A program made the translations under genes and the position numbers. From assembly GCA_945871455.1 (NCBI GenBank), contig CAMBXJ010000221.1, positions 1 to 7,279 on the forward strand: DNA of 7,279 bases, read 5' to 3'. Below, in pieces: positions 1-7,085 of this stretch. Within the stretch, counting starts at the first letter, position 1. Each line of letters opens with the position of its first letter. The notes below the pieces were generated by a model that worked only from the letters and a program-made list of their open reading frames with translations, did no database searches and was not told the DNA's origin. Origin of the DNA: Asaia bogorensis (GTDB lineage: Bacteria; Pseudomonadota; Alphaproteobacteria; Acetobacterales; Acetobacteraceae).

Positions 1-276
1 GTCGAATTCGACATCATGTATGGCGAAGGCGTCAGCAAGGTCGGGGAACTTCTGGACCTGGGCGTGAAAGCCGGCGTGGTGGAGAAATCCGGCTCCTGGT
101 TCAGCTATGACAGCCAGCGGATCGGGCAGGGCCGGGAAAACGCGAAGCAGTTCCTGCGCGACCATCCGGATGCCGCGAAATCCATTGAGACGAAGATCAG
201 GGATCAGTCGGGCGTCGTCGCGAATACGATGCTGGCCGCCCCCGATGAGTCGGAAGAAGCCGAAGCCGCCGAATAG
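1..276 (+). CDS. recA: RecA recombinase, C-terminal fragment (5' end outside window)
   Basis: This is the last 91 residues of RecA, the ATP-dependent strand-exchange protein that acts in homologous recombination and triggers LexA cleavage in the SOS response. The reading frame is open from base 1, beginning [13 protein letters not shown], a run highly characteristic of RecA just after the core ATPase domain. The stretch [13 protein letters not shown], then [13 protein letters not shown], is the conserved start of the C-terminal DNA-binding domain. The protein ends in an acidic tail ([10 protein letters not shown]), as is usual for RecA, where the tail tempers DNA binding. The Walker motifs and the promoter lie upstream of the window, so SOS control cannot be judged here. 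The stop codon (274-276) lies inside the first copy of a 50-bp tandem repeat. The identification is secure. Confidence 0.97.
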   Translation, partial: VEFDIMYGEGVSKVGELLDLGVKAGVVEKSGSWFSYDSQRIGQGRENAKQFLRDHPDAAKSIETKIRDQSGVVANTMLAAPDESEEAEAAE

Positions 277-285
277 GCTGAATGC

Positions 286-317
286 GGCGGCTGCCAGGTA
301 AATCCCCGCTGGCCGCC
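286..317 (+). terminator. recA: Hairpin after recA, repeat copy 1
   Basis: GGCG (286-289) pairs with CGCC (314-317). After a 3-base bulge, GCCAG (293-297) pairs with CTGGC (309-313), leaving an 11-base loop. It begins 10 bases after the recA stop. There is no T tract, so it is either a non-canonical terminator or a 3'-end stabilising hairpin. The structure is seen in the sequence; the function is inferred. Confidence 0.5.
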
Positions 318-335
318 GTCGAATAGGCTGAATGC

Positions 336-367
336 GGCGGCTGCCAGGTAAATCCCCCCTGGCCGCC
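336..367 (+). terminator. recA: Hairpin after recA, repeat copy 2 (stronger stem)
   Basis: This is the same fold as in copy 1. The single base difference (C358) extends the inner stem to 6 bp: GCCAGG (343-348) with CCTGGC (358-363), loop of 9. The outer GGCG/CGCC arm (336-339 with 364-367) is kept. No T run follows. Two tandem hairpins after recA would act as a doubled 3'-end signal. Confidence 0.5.
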
Positions 368-370
368 GTC

Positions 371-553
371 GCGTCCGCCCACGCACAATCAGTTCGGCGA
401 CCGCCTTGCGGGAATAATCCGCGCTCTCAACTGTCCCTAAATTTTGGCTGGAAATGCTCGGTGTCGTTGGTACAAGTGGTTGCGCCGAGAACGCGCGATC
501 ACGGTCCGACATTCGGGCGCTTCGGCAGTCAAGTAAGACAGGGAGAAGTCACC
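371..553 (+). other. Intergenic region upstream of the MBL-fold hydrolase gene
   Basis: This is 183 bp between the recA-end repeat and the hydrolase start. It contains one AT-richer patch (about 430-454) with a -35-like TTGGCT at 444-449, but no convincing -10 at the usual distance. I saw no alphaproteobacterial SOS-type GTTC-N7-GTTC element. The frame of the hydrolase is open upstream to an ATG at 332, but that stretch shows no protein-like character. The final bases hold the ribosome binding site of the next gene (gggaga at 541-546). Confidence 0.4.
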
Positions 554-1519
554 ATGATGCTATCTCGTCGCGCCGCTTTGACGGCATCCGCGGCCGCCGC
601 GTTACTGCCTGCCTTGCCGGGATCCGGTCAGGCCGCCCAACCGCTTGCCGGGCAACAAGCGCCTGGGTTCTATCGCTTCAAGGTCGGCGATATCGAGGTG
701 ACCGCCATCAATGACGGCGTTGCCTATCGCCCGCTGGACGGGTTCATCAAGAACGCGTCGATCCAGGACGTGCAGCAGGCTTTGGGGGCGGGCTTCCTTC
801 CCACCGACAAGATGACCATTCCGTTTACCACCCTGGTGGTGAACACGGGTTCGAAGCTGGTGCTGATCGACAGCGGCAACGGCAATTCCGGCGCGCCGAC
901 AACAGGCGTCTGGATGACCAATTTCCGGGCCGCCGGCTTCGATCCGGCGAATGTAGACGCGGTAATGGTCAGCCATTTCCACGGCGACCACATCAACGGC
1001 CTGCGCCTGAAGGACGGGACCGAGGTCTTCCCCAAGGCCGAACTGATGGTGCCGGCGGCAGAGTGGGCCTTTTGGATGAGCGACGAGAAGATGGCCGCCG
1101 CCCCCGACGGCCTGAAGCCCGCCTTCGCCAATGCCCGCCGCGTGTTCGGCCCGAAGGCCAAGGACGTGAAGCAGTTCGAATGGGACAAGGAGCCGATCAC
1201 CGGCATCACCGCCGTCGCGGCGGCTGGACACACCCCGGGGCATACGGCGTTTGCCATCGCTTCCGGCAACGGCCGTCTGCTGGCGATGTCGGACACCACC
1301 AACAATCCGGTGCTGTTCGTCCGCAAGCCCGAATGGACCGCCGTCTTCGACATGAACGGGGAAGAAGCGATCCAGACCCGCCGCAAGCTGCTGGACATGG
1401 CGGCAGCGGACAAGATGCAGGTCTCGTTCTACCACGCGGCATTCCCGGCGACCGGGTTCATCGCCAAGGACGGCGCCGGCTACCAGATGGTACCCGCAAC
1501 CTGGCAGCCTACACTCTAG
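554..1519 (+). CDS. Exported MBL-fold metallohydrolase, methyl parathion hydrolase/OPHC2-like
   Basis: This is a 321-residue hydrolase of the metallo-beta-lactamase fold, probably periplasmic, using two metal ions. I chose the ATG at 554 because gggaga lies 7 bases upstream and the start gives a signal peptide: SRR at residues 4-6, a hydrophobic stretch to about 20, and a likely cut near GQAA (25-28). The twin arginines suggest Tat export. The metal ligands follow the family pattern: HFHGDH (His141, His143, Asp145, His146), His230 in GHTPGH, Asp247, and His294 in FYHAAFP. From memory, the entry block (APGFYRFKVGDIEVTAINDG, 36-55), the VNTGSKLVLIDSG block and the closing GYQMVPATW match methyl parathion hydrolase and OPHC2-type enzymes closely. 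Members act on phosphotriesters, esters or lactones. The natural substrate here is unknown, and organophosphate hydrolysis should not be assumed. It lies alone between recA and alaS. Confidence 0.88.
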   Translation: MMLSRRAALTASAAAALLPALPGSGQAAQPLAGQQAPGFYRFKVGDIEVTAINDGVAYRPLDGFIKNASIQDVQQALGAGFLPTDKMTIPFTTLVVNTGSKLVLIDSGNGNSGAPTTGVWMTNFRAAGFDPANVDAVMVSHFHGDHINGLRLKDGTEVFPKAELMVPAAEWAFWMSDEKMAAAPDGLKPAFANARRVFGPKAKDVKQFEWDKEPITGITAVAAAGHTPGHTAFAIASGNGRLLAMSDTTNNPVLFVRKPEWTAVFDMNGEEAIQTRRKLLDMAAADKMQVSFYHAAFPATGFIAKDGAGYQMVPATWQPTL

Positions 1520-1554
1520 GCTACCCCGTTCGCCGGTTTTCGACGCGTTCCACA

Positions 1555-1583
1555 GCAGCCCCGTGACTCCGGTCCGGGGCTGC
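1555..1583 (+). terminator. GC-rich hairpin between the hydrolase gene and alaS
   Basis: GCAGCCCCG (1555-1563) pairs perfectly with CGGGGCTGC (1575-1583) around an 11-base loop. It starts 35 bases after the hydrolase stop. No T tract follows, so it is a terminator-like structure without the classical tail. It may end the hydrolase transcript or belong to the alaS leader. Its 3' arm can also pair with downstream bases 1601-1606. Confidence 0.5.
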
Positions 1584-1592
1584 GCTACGTCA

Positions 1593-1622
1593 TATCCCCT
1601 CGCAGCATGACATCCGGGGATA
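1593..1622 (+). promoter_or_regulatory. alaS: Inverted repeat just upstream of the alaS start
   Basis: TATCCCC (1593-1599) and GGGGATA (1616-1622) form a perfect 7-bp inverted repeat with a 16-base spacer, ending 12 bases before the alaS ATG. The only purine-rich stretch that could serve as a ribosome binding site (GGGGA, 1616-1620) is in the 3' arm, so folding would hide it. Alternatively it is a protein operator: E. coli AlaRS is known to repress its own gene at a palindrome. The structure is seen in the sequence; the role is inferred. Confidence 0.4.
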
Positions 1623-1634
1623 CAGCCGTCCGCC

Positions 1635-4331
1635 ATGGCCAGCAGCAACGACATTCGCGCCACCTTCCTCGACTATTTCGCCCGCAACGGGCATCAGGTC
1701 GTGGAAAGCTCGCCGCTTGTGCCGCGCAACGACCCGACCTTGATGTTCGCCAACTCGGGCATGGTGCAGTTCAAGAACGTGTTCACCGGGCAGGAACGCC
1801 GCCCCTATGTCCGCGCCACCACCGCGCAGAAATGCGTGCGTGCCGGCGGCAAGCACAACGACCTGGACAATGTCGGCTACACCGCGCGCCACCATACGTT
1901 CTTCGAAATGCTGGGGAATTTCAGCTTCGGCGACTATTTCAAGGAAAACGCGATCCCCTATGCGTGGGAACTGCTGACCCGCGATTTCGGCCTGGACAAG
2001 GACCGCCTCCTGGTCACCGTCTATTCGGAAGATGAGGAAGCGCCCGTCATCTGGCGCAAGGTCGCCGGCCTGCCGGACAGCCGCATCATCCGCATCCCGA
2101 CGTCAGATAATTTCTGGCGCATGGGCGATACCGGCCCCTGCGGCCCATGCTCCGAAATCTTTTACGACCATGGCGACCATATACCGGGCGGCCCGCCGGG
2201 GTCCCCGAACGAAGACGGCGACCGGTTCATCGAGATCTGGAACCTGGTCTTCATGCAGTACGAAGAAGGCCCGCCCGGCACCCGCGTGTCGCTGCCGCGG
2301 CCGTCCATCGACACCGGCATGGGGTTGGAGCGGTTTGCCGCCATCCTGCAGGGCAAGCACGACAACTACGACACCGACACGTTGCGCGCGCTGATCCTGG
2401 CGAGCGCGGAGGCCACCGGGCAGGACCCGGACGGCCCGCATCGCACCAGCCATCGGGTGATCGCCGACCATCTGCGCAGCACCGCCTTCCTGATCGCCGA
2501 CGGGGTGCTGCCATCCAACGAAGGTCGCGGCTACGTCGTGCGCCGGATCATGCGGCGCGCCATGCGGCACGCGACGATGATGGGCGCGCGGGAACCGGTG
2601 ATGTATCGCCTGGTCCCCGCCCTGGTCCGCCAGATGGGCACCGCCTACCCCGAACTGGTGCGGGCGGAAAAGCTGATCGTCGAGACCCTGCTGCTGGAGG
2701 AAACCCGCTTCAAGAATCTGCTCGAACGCGGTCTCCACTTGCTCGATCAGGAGGTGAAGGCCCTGACTTTCACCACGGGTTCGTCGCAGCCTCTCGTGCT
2801 CGGTGGTACGGCGCCAACCGCCGGAACTGCCCCACTGATGGTGTCCGGTGAGGTCGCCTTCAAGCTCTACGACACCTACGGGTTTCCGCTAGACCTGACG
2901 CAGGACGCGTTGCGAGAGCAGGGCCTAACCGTCGACCTGAAAGGCTTCGAAAGCGCGATGGCGGAGCAGCGCACCCGCGCCCGCGCCGCCTGGGCCGGCT
3001 CGGGCGAAGCGGCCACCGAACGGGTGTGGTTCGAGATCAAGGAAACCGTCGGAGCGACCGAATTCCTGGGCTACTCCACTGAAACCGCCGAGGGCGAAAT
3101 TCTCGCCTTGGTCGTGAATGGCGCGCCGACCGACAGCGCCACAGCCGGAACCGCGGTCGCGGTCGTGCTCAACCAGACCCCGTTCTATGGCGAAAGCGGC
3201 GGTCAGGTCGGCGATACCGGCGTGATCTCTGGCCCGGACGGACTGCGCATCGTCATTTCCGACACGCAGCGCAAGCTGGGCGATCTGTTCGTGCATCTGG
3301 GACGGGTCGAGGCGGGAACCGCCAAGACCGGCACCCCGGTCCTGGCCGAGGTCGATCACGCCCGCCGCACCGCCATCCGCGCACACCATTCCGCCACCCA
3401 CCTGCTGCACGAGGCGCTCCGCCGCAAGCTGGGCACGCATGTGGCGCAGAAGGGCAGCCTGAATGCGCCCGACCGGCTGCGCTTCGACATCAGCCAGCCG
3501 CGTCCCATCACGGCTGACGAAATTGCCTGGGTCGAGACCGAGGTGAACGCCCGGATCCGCGAAAACACCGAAGTCACCACCCGCCTGATGACCCCCGATG
3601 CCGCGGTCGAACTCGGTGCCATGGCGCTGTTCGGGGAGAAATACGGGGAAGAAGTGCGCGTCGTGTCGATGGGCACCGGAGAGGGCAACAAGGACGCCTA
3701 CTCGATAGAACTGTGCGGCGGCACCCATGTCCGTCGCACCGGCGATATCGGCTATCTGCGCATCGTCGCCGAGGCCGCCGTCGCCGCCGGCGTGCGCCGG
3801 ATCGAGGCCGTCACCGGGGCCTCTGCCGAGGCCATCGTCGCCGAAACCCAGGCGCGCCTGAACCAGATCGCCGGCCTGGTGCGCGCGGCGCCGGCCGAAC
3901 TCGCGGATCGCATCACCACCTTGATGGAGGATCGGCGATCCCTGGAAGCGCAGGTCGCCGATCTTCGCAAGAAGCTGGCGACCGGCGGCGGTGCGCCCGA
4001 GGTCGAGGAGATTGCGGGCGTGAAGGTCGCCGCCCGGAACATGGGGGAAGTCCCGCCACGCGATCTGAAGGGCCTCGCCGACGCGATCGGCAAGCAGCTC
4101 GGGTCCGGTATCGTGGCGCTGGTCTCCACGGCGGAGGGCAAGGCCAGCATCGTCGTGGGCGTCTCCGCCGATCTGACATCGCGGTTCAGCGCGGTCGATC
4201 TCGTGCGTGTGGCCGCGGCGGCGGTTGGCGGCAAAGGCGGTGGCGGACGGCCGGATATGGCGCAGGCTGGCGGGCCGGATGGGGCGCGGGCGGATGAGGC
4301 GCTGGCGGCGATCCGGGCGACCCTCGGCTAG
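1635..4331 (+). CDS. alaS: Alanine--tRNA ligase (AlaRS)
   Basis: This class II synthetase activates alanine with ATP and charges tRNA-Ala in the cytoplasm, and it edits mischarged Ser and Gly. At 898 residues it is slightly longer than the usual 870-890. The aminoacylation core shows [19 protein letters not shown] (32-50), [19 protein letters not shown] (65-83), [19 protein letters not shown] (85-103) and motif 3, DTGMGLERF (226-234). The editing domain has HHSATH (584-589; zinc ligands His585 and His589) and CGGTH (Cys694, His698). The C-Ala domain ends with a glycine-rich segment (865-880). A Gly/Thr/Ala/Pro-rich stretch at about 379-404, just before [15 protein letters not shown], is longer than I expect for the family. 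The ATG at 1635 opens directly into the conserved N-terminus; its ribosome binding site is weak. The next gene starts 21 bp after the stop, suggesting co-transcription. Confidence 0.98.
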   Translation: MASSNDIRATFLDYFARNGHQVVESSPLVPRNDPTLMFANSGMVQFKNVFTGQERRPYVRATTAQKCVRAGGKHNDLDNVGYTARHHTFFEMLGNFSFGDYFKENAIPYAWELLTRDFGLDKDRLLVTVYSEDEEAPVIWRKVAGLPDSRIIRIPTSDNFWRMGDTGPCGPCSEIFYDHGDHIPGGPPGSPNEDGDRFIEIWNLVFMQYEEGPPGTRVSLPRPSIDTGMGLERFAAILQGKHDNYDTDTLRALILASAEATGQDPDGPHRTSHRVIADHLRSTAFLIADGVLPSNEGRGYVVRRIMRRAMRHATMMGAREPVMYRLVPALVRQMGTAYPELVRAEKLIVETLLLEETRFKNLLERGLHLLDQEVKALTFTTGSSQPLVLGGTAPTAGTAPLMVSGEVAFKLYDTYGFPLDLTQDALREQGLTVDLKGFESAMAEQRTRARAAWAGSGEAATERVWFEIKETVGATEFLGYSTETAEGEILALVVNGAPTDSATAGTAVAVVLNQTPFYGESGGQVGDTGVISGPDGLRIVISDTQRKLGDLFVHLGRVEAGTAKTGTPVLAEVDHARRTAIRAHHSATHLLHEALRRKLGTHVAQKGSLNAPDRLRFDISQPRPITADEIAWVETEVNARIRENTEVTTRLMTPDAAVELGAMALFGEKYGEEVRVVSMGTGEGNKDAYSIELCGGTHVRRTGDIGYLRIVAEAAVAAGVRRIEAVTGASAEAIVAETQARLNQIAGLVRAAPAELADRITTLMEDRRSLEAQVADLRKKLATGGGAPEVEEIAGVKVAARNMGEVPPRDLKGLADAIGKQLGSGIVALVSTAEGKASIVVGVSADLTSRFSAVDLVRVAAAAVGGKGGGGRPDMAQAGGPDGARADEALAAIRATLG

Positions 4332-4352
4332 ACGCCGGATCGGGGCGGGCCG

Positions 4353-4784
4353 ATGCGCATCCGAACACCGGCTTCGGCCGCCGCCGTCCTGTTGTCCGCC
4401 CTGCTACTGTCCGGTTGCGTGGTGGAAGCCCAGCCCGCGACATGTGCCTCCGGCTTGGGCACCCCGATGCGGATGTATGAGTTGTATTTCGGCCGCTCCG
4501 TCCCCGGCAACAGAGAGGTCACCGACCGCGATTGGTCCGGTTTCACCGAACAGGTGATCACCGCCAACCTGCCCAACGGCTATACCGTGCTCGACGCAAC
4601 CGGCGCCTGGATGAACCCGAAGACCCAGCGCACGGTCCGCGAAGCCACCAAGGTGCTGCAAGCCGCCCTGCCCGACACGCCGGACAGTCTTGTCGCGATC
4701 ACCCGCATCCGAACCGCGTATCAGAAGCAGTTCCACCAGCAACTGGTGGGCATGACGACCCAAGCGATCTGCGCATCGTTCTGA
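4353..4784 (+). CDS. DUF3574-type small lipoprotein
   Basis: This is a 143-residue protein with a lipoprotein signal: a short basic start (MRIR), a hydrophobic stretch at about 8-20 and the lipobox LLSGC with Cys22 as the acylated residue. Val follows the cysteine, not Asp, so outer-membrane sorting is likely. The mature part has MYELYFGRSVPG (41-52), then a TVLDATGAWMNP block (78-89) and a Tyr/Gln/Phe-rich segment ending near QKQFHQQ (124-130). This pattern agrees with the DUF3574 family as I remember it, whose function is not established. Cys31 and Cys140 could form a disulfide. It starts 21 bp after alaS and ends 14 bp before the methyltransferase, so the three genes probably share a transcript. 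The ribosome binding site is poor (a G-rich run around 4342-4350), which suggests reliance on translation from alaS. Confidence 0.8.
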   Translation: MRIRTPASAAAVLLSALLLSGCVVEAQPATCASGLGTPMRMYELYFGRSVPGNREVTDRDWSGFTEQVITANLPNGYTVLDATGAWMNPKTQRTVREATKVLQAALPDTPDSLVAITRIRTAYQKQFHQQLVGMTTQAICASF

Positions 4785-4798
4785 CACAGGAGCCGACC

Positions 4799-5641
4799 AT
4801 GACAGACCCGACCCAGGACGTGGCGGCGCATTACGGCAAGGGCGGGCTGCTGGATCGGGTGCTTTCGGCACTGACCCAGGCCGGCAAGAATATCGACCGT
4901 CTGACCATCGACGATTTGGCCCCGGTGGACGAATTCCACTCCCGCCGCCGGCTGGCGACCGAAGAACTGGCGCGCATGCTGGCGCCCACGCCGGCGGACC
5001 ATGTCATCGATATCGGCTCCGGGTTGGGTGGCCCGTCGCGTTATCTTGCGCAGACCCATGGTTGTCGGGTCACGGGCATCGACCTGACGGCGGAATTCGT
5101 GGCGACCGCCACCGACCTGACCCGTCGTGTCGGACTGGCCGGGAAGGTCGAGTTCCAGACCGCCTCGGCGCTCGCCCTGCCCTTCCCGGATGCCAGTTTC
5201 GACCTGGCCTGGTCGCAGAACGTCGCGATGAACATCGCCGACCGGGCCGGTTGGTATGCCGAAATCGCTCGTGTCCTGAAGCCGGGTGGGCGGCTGGCCA
5301 TCCAGGATGTCGCCCAGGGACCGGGCGGCAAGCTGACCTTCCCGGTCATGTGGGCCGACCGCGCCGAGATCAGCTTCCTGCGCACGCCGGAGGAAACCCG
5401 CGCGCTGCTGGAAGCCGCCGGATTCCGGGTTCTGCAATGGATCGACAACACCGAGGCGGCACTCGCCGAAGCCGCCGCCGAACGCGCTCGGATGGCAGGC
5501 CGACCGGCGAGTCCGCCTGTGTTGGGCATCCATGTCGTGGTGGGGCCAAGTTTCCGGGAGAAAATGCGCAACGCCCAACGCGCCCAGGAAGAGAATAGGA
5601 CGCGGCTGATCAATGCCATTCTGGTGCTGGAGGCGCGCTGA
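4799..5641 (+). CDS. Class I SAM-dependent methyltransferase (Methyltransf_11 type)
   Basis: This is a 280-residue cytoplasmic methyltransferase using S-adenosylmethionine. The ATG at 4799 is supported by AGGAG at 4788-4792, six bases upstream, and by a protein-like N-terminus. The frame is open further upstream but runs through the lipoprotein gene. SAM-binding motif I is VIDIGSGLGGPSRYLA (69-84), the acidic residue ending strand 2 is in GIDLT (93-97), LPFPDASFDLAWSQNVAMNI (127-146) covers motifs II-III, and RVLKPGGRLAIQD (158-170) is the post-III block. The segment VDEFHSRRRLATEELA (43-58) before motif I resembles the UbiE / sarcosine-dimethylglycine methyltransferase-like group. The acceptor may be a small molecule, but nothing in the sequence identifies it. 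The C-terminus (about 253-280) is rich in charged residues and Gln, likely helical. It follows the lipoprotein by 14 bp in a probable alaS operon. Confidence 0.9.
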   Translation: MTDPTQDVAAHYGKGGLLDRVLSALTQAGKNIDRLTIDDLAPVDEFHSRRRLATEELARMLAPTPADHVIDIGSGLGGPSRYLAQTHGCRVTGIDLTAEFVATATDLTRRVGLAGKVEFQTASALALPFPDASFDLAWSQNVAMNIADRAGWYAEIARVLKPGGRLAIQDVAQGPGGKLTFPVMWADRAEISFLRTPEETRALLEAAGFRVLQWIDNTEAALAEAAAERARMAGRPASPPVLGIHVVVGPSFREKMRNAQRAQEENRTRLINAILVLEAR

Positions 5642-5763
5642 CCAGGGCCCCGATGCTGGCCAACATCAGCGCCGTCAAGACCGGGCCGTCCGCGCGGAAC
5701 CGTGGCCGGCCAGCAGGGGTTCTACGCTCCATCCACCACCGCAATTTGCGATCCGCGGTCCAT

Positions 5764-5798
5764 CCGACACCATCCGAACCCTTGCCGAACCGCCGACC
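5764..5798 (+). repeat. Phased CCGA-type direct repeats upstream of the transporter gene
   Basis: CCGACAC (5764-5770), CCGAACC (5774-5780), CCGAACC (5785-5791) and CCGACC (5793-5798) follow each other at steps of about 10, 11 and 8 bases. The first three are thus close to one helical turn apart. They end 39 bases before the transporter start, where an activator or repressor could sit. No regulator gene lies nearby. The rest of the 5642-5837 gap shows only a 10-bp palindrome at 5703-5712 and no clear promoter. Confidence 0.3.
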
Positions 5799-5837
5799 GG
5801 TGGCGCATGACACCCGGATGCAGCGGGGAGGAAACAG

Positions 5838-7082
5838 GTGGGCCATGCGATCCTTGGGGTGACGGTGTTGCTCGCCCTGGCCTGGGCATTGAGCGAAGAT
5901 CGCCGCCGCATTCCCTGGCGCACCGTCGTGGTCGGGGTGGGGTTGCAGGCGGTTCTGGCCGTCATCCTGATCGGCATTCCCGCCACCAGCGCGCCCATCA
6001 ATCTGCTGAACGACGGCGCTCATGCGCTGCATGTGGCGACCCAGGCGGGCACGGCCTTCGTCTTCGGGTATCTGGGCGGTCCGCCGTTGCCGTTCGCCGA
6101 AACCTTCCCCGGCGCGAGTTTCATCCTGGCGTTCCAGGCCCTGCCTCTGGTGCTGACCATCAGCGCCCTGGCCGCCCTGCTGTTCCATTGGGGCGTGATG
6201 CAGCGCATCGTTGGCGCCTTTGCCTGGCTGTTGCGTCGGACAATGGGGGTCGGCGGGCCATTGGCCCTGGGCGCCGCGGTGCATGTCTTCGTCGGCATGG
6301 TGGAGGCGCCGCTGCTGGTCCGCCCCTATCTCGCCCGCATGCAGCGTGGCGAGTTGTTCGCACTGATGAGTTGCGGCCTGGCCGGCGTGGCGGGCACGGT
6401 GATGGTGATCTACGCGTCGTTCCTGGCGCCGATCGTCCCGAACGCCCTGGCCAATATCCTGATCGCCTCGGTCATCAGCACGCCGGCCGCCATTGCCGTA
6501 TCCGCGCTGATGGTGCCGTTCGGCCCGCCCGAGGCCGCCGAGGGGCGGCTGGTCACGCAAGACCCGTCGGTCAGCGCGATGGATGCGCTGGTCAAGGGCA
6601 CCTTGGACGGGGTGCCGATCCTGGCCGCAATCCTGGCGACCCTTCTGGTGACGGTCGCAATGGTGACGTTGGTGAACATGGGCCTGAGCCAGTTGCCGGC
6701 CTGGGACGGCGCTCCCGTGACCCTGCAACGGATCTTCGCGCTGCCGTTTCGCCCGGTCATGTGGCTGATCGGCATTCCCTGGGCGGAAACCGGCGCTGCG
6801 TCCATGCTGATGGCCACGAAAACCGTGCTGAACGAGTTCGTCGCGTACCGCGATTTTGCCTCGCTGCCGGCGGGCACGTTCTCTCCGAGCAGCCGGATGG
6901 TGCTGACCTATGCGCTGTGCGGGTTTGCCAATTTTGGGAGCCTGGGGATCATGATCGGTGGCCTGGGCGCGATGGTGCCGGAACGCCGGCATGAGATCGT
7001 GGGGCTGGGCATGCGGTCTGTCCTGGCCGGCACGATCGCGACGTGCATGAGCGGGGCGATTGCGGGGGCGTTGGCGCCGTAG
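5838..7082 (+). CDS. Concentrative nucleoside transporter (CNT/NupC family)
   Basis: This is a 414-residue inner-membrane symporter, the normal length for bacterial CNTs, which import nucleosides with Na+ or H+. The GTG at 5838 is preceded at six bases by a strong GGGGAGGA (5825-5832), and no in-frame ATG is close. Hydrophobic segments lie at about 4-18, 29-48, 95-117, 141-152, 173-199, 203-228, 258-280, 303-314, 352-380 and 388-412. The CNT signature (G/A)-x-K-x3-N-E-F-V-A-Y is exact at 326-337, and the block CGFANFGSLG (361-370) carries the Asn365 and Ser368 expected in the ligand site. However, the first re-entrant hairpin reads GMVEAPLLVRPYL (153-165), where Vibrio cholerae CNT has Gln-Thr-Glu: Glu156 is kept but Gln and Thr are Met and Val. 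Substrate choice may therefore differ from classical CNTs. It is separated by 196 bp from the methyltransferase, so it is probably transcribed independently. Confidence 0.92.
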   Translation: MGHAILGVTVLLALAWALSEDRRRIPWRTVVVGVGLQAVLAVILIGIPATSAPINLLNDGAHALHVATQAGTAFVFGYLGGPPLPFAETFPGASFILAFQALPLVLTISALAALLFHWGVMQRIVGAFAWLLRRTMGVGGPLALGAAVHVFVGMVEAPLLVRPYLARMQRGELFALMSCGLAGVAGTVMVIYASFLAPIVPNALANILIASVISTPAAIAVSALMVPFGPPEAAEGRLVTQDPSVSAMDALVKGTLDGVPILAAILATLLVTVAMVTLVNMGLSQLPAWDGAPVTLQRIFALPFRPVMWLIGIPWAETGAASMLMATKTVLNEFVAYRDFASLPAGTFSPSSRMVLTYALCGFANFGSLGIMIGGLGAMVPERRHEIVGLGMRSVLAGTIATCMSGAIAGALAP

Positions 7083-7085
7083 GAC

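Larger units (their letters stand above)
271..370. repeat. 50-bp tandem duplication spanning the recA stop codon
   Basis: Bases 271-320 and 321-370 are two adjacent copies of a 50-bp unit that starts gaataggctgaatgcggcgg and differs at one base only (G308 against C358). The first copy contains the last codon and stop of recA, so the second carries a vestigial GAA-TAG at 321-326 that is not translated as RecA. The near-identity suggests a recent duplication, by slippage or unequal exchange. Confidence 0.95.

Noticed and set aside
482..528. Possible inverted repeat or SOS-like box upstream of the hydrolase gene (GAAC at 489-492; GCCGA/TCGGC arms)
   Set aside because: The matched arms are only about 5 bp and widely spaced, and the second half of a GAAC/GTTC-type SOS box is missing.
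332..553. Upstream extension of the hydrolase frame to an ATG at 332
   Set aside because: The added 74 residues would bury the signal peptide and begin inside the recA-end repeat. The ATG at 554 has a good ribosome binding site and gives a normal signal sequence.
1575..1610. GGGGCTGCGCT resembling the 5' end of a tRNA-Ala, or a T-box
   Set aside because: No D, anticodon or T arms follow, no T-box consensus is present, and T-boxes are not expected in alphaproteobacterial alaS leaders.
602..1663. Minus-strand open frame of 353 codons opposite the hydrolase gene
   Set aside because: The plus strand encodes a clear MBL-fold enzyme with all metal ligands. The antisense product has no recognisable motif and is rich in Gly, Arg and His.
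1607..2035. ATG at 1607 in the alaS leader as an upstream reading frame overlapping alaS
   Set aside because: It has no ribosome binding site and its product is an out-of-frame reading of alaS with no protein-like features.
4532..4798. N-terminal extension of the methyltransferase frame through the lipoprotein gene
   Set aside because: It is the shifted frame of the DUF3574 gene. The ATG at 4799 has AGGAG at the right distance.
5703..5712. Perfect 10-bp palindrome TGGCCGGCCA in the gap before the transporter gene
   Set aside because: Short GC palindromes of this kind are common by chance at this GC content, and it lies far from the start codon.
5610..6992. Long minus-strand open frame (460 codons) opposite the transporter gene
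   Set aside because: It is Gln/His/Arg-rich and low in order, as expected for the antisense of a high-GC gene, and it lies opposite a well-supported CNT gene.
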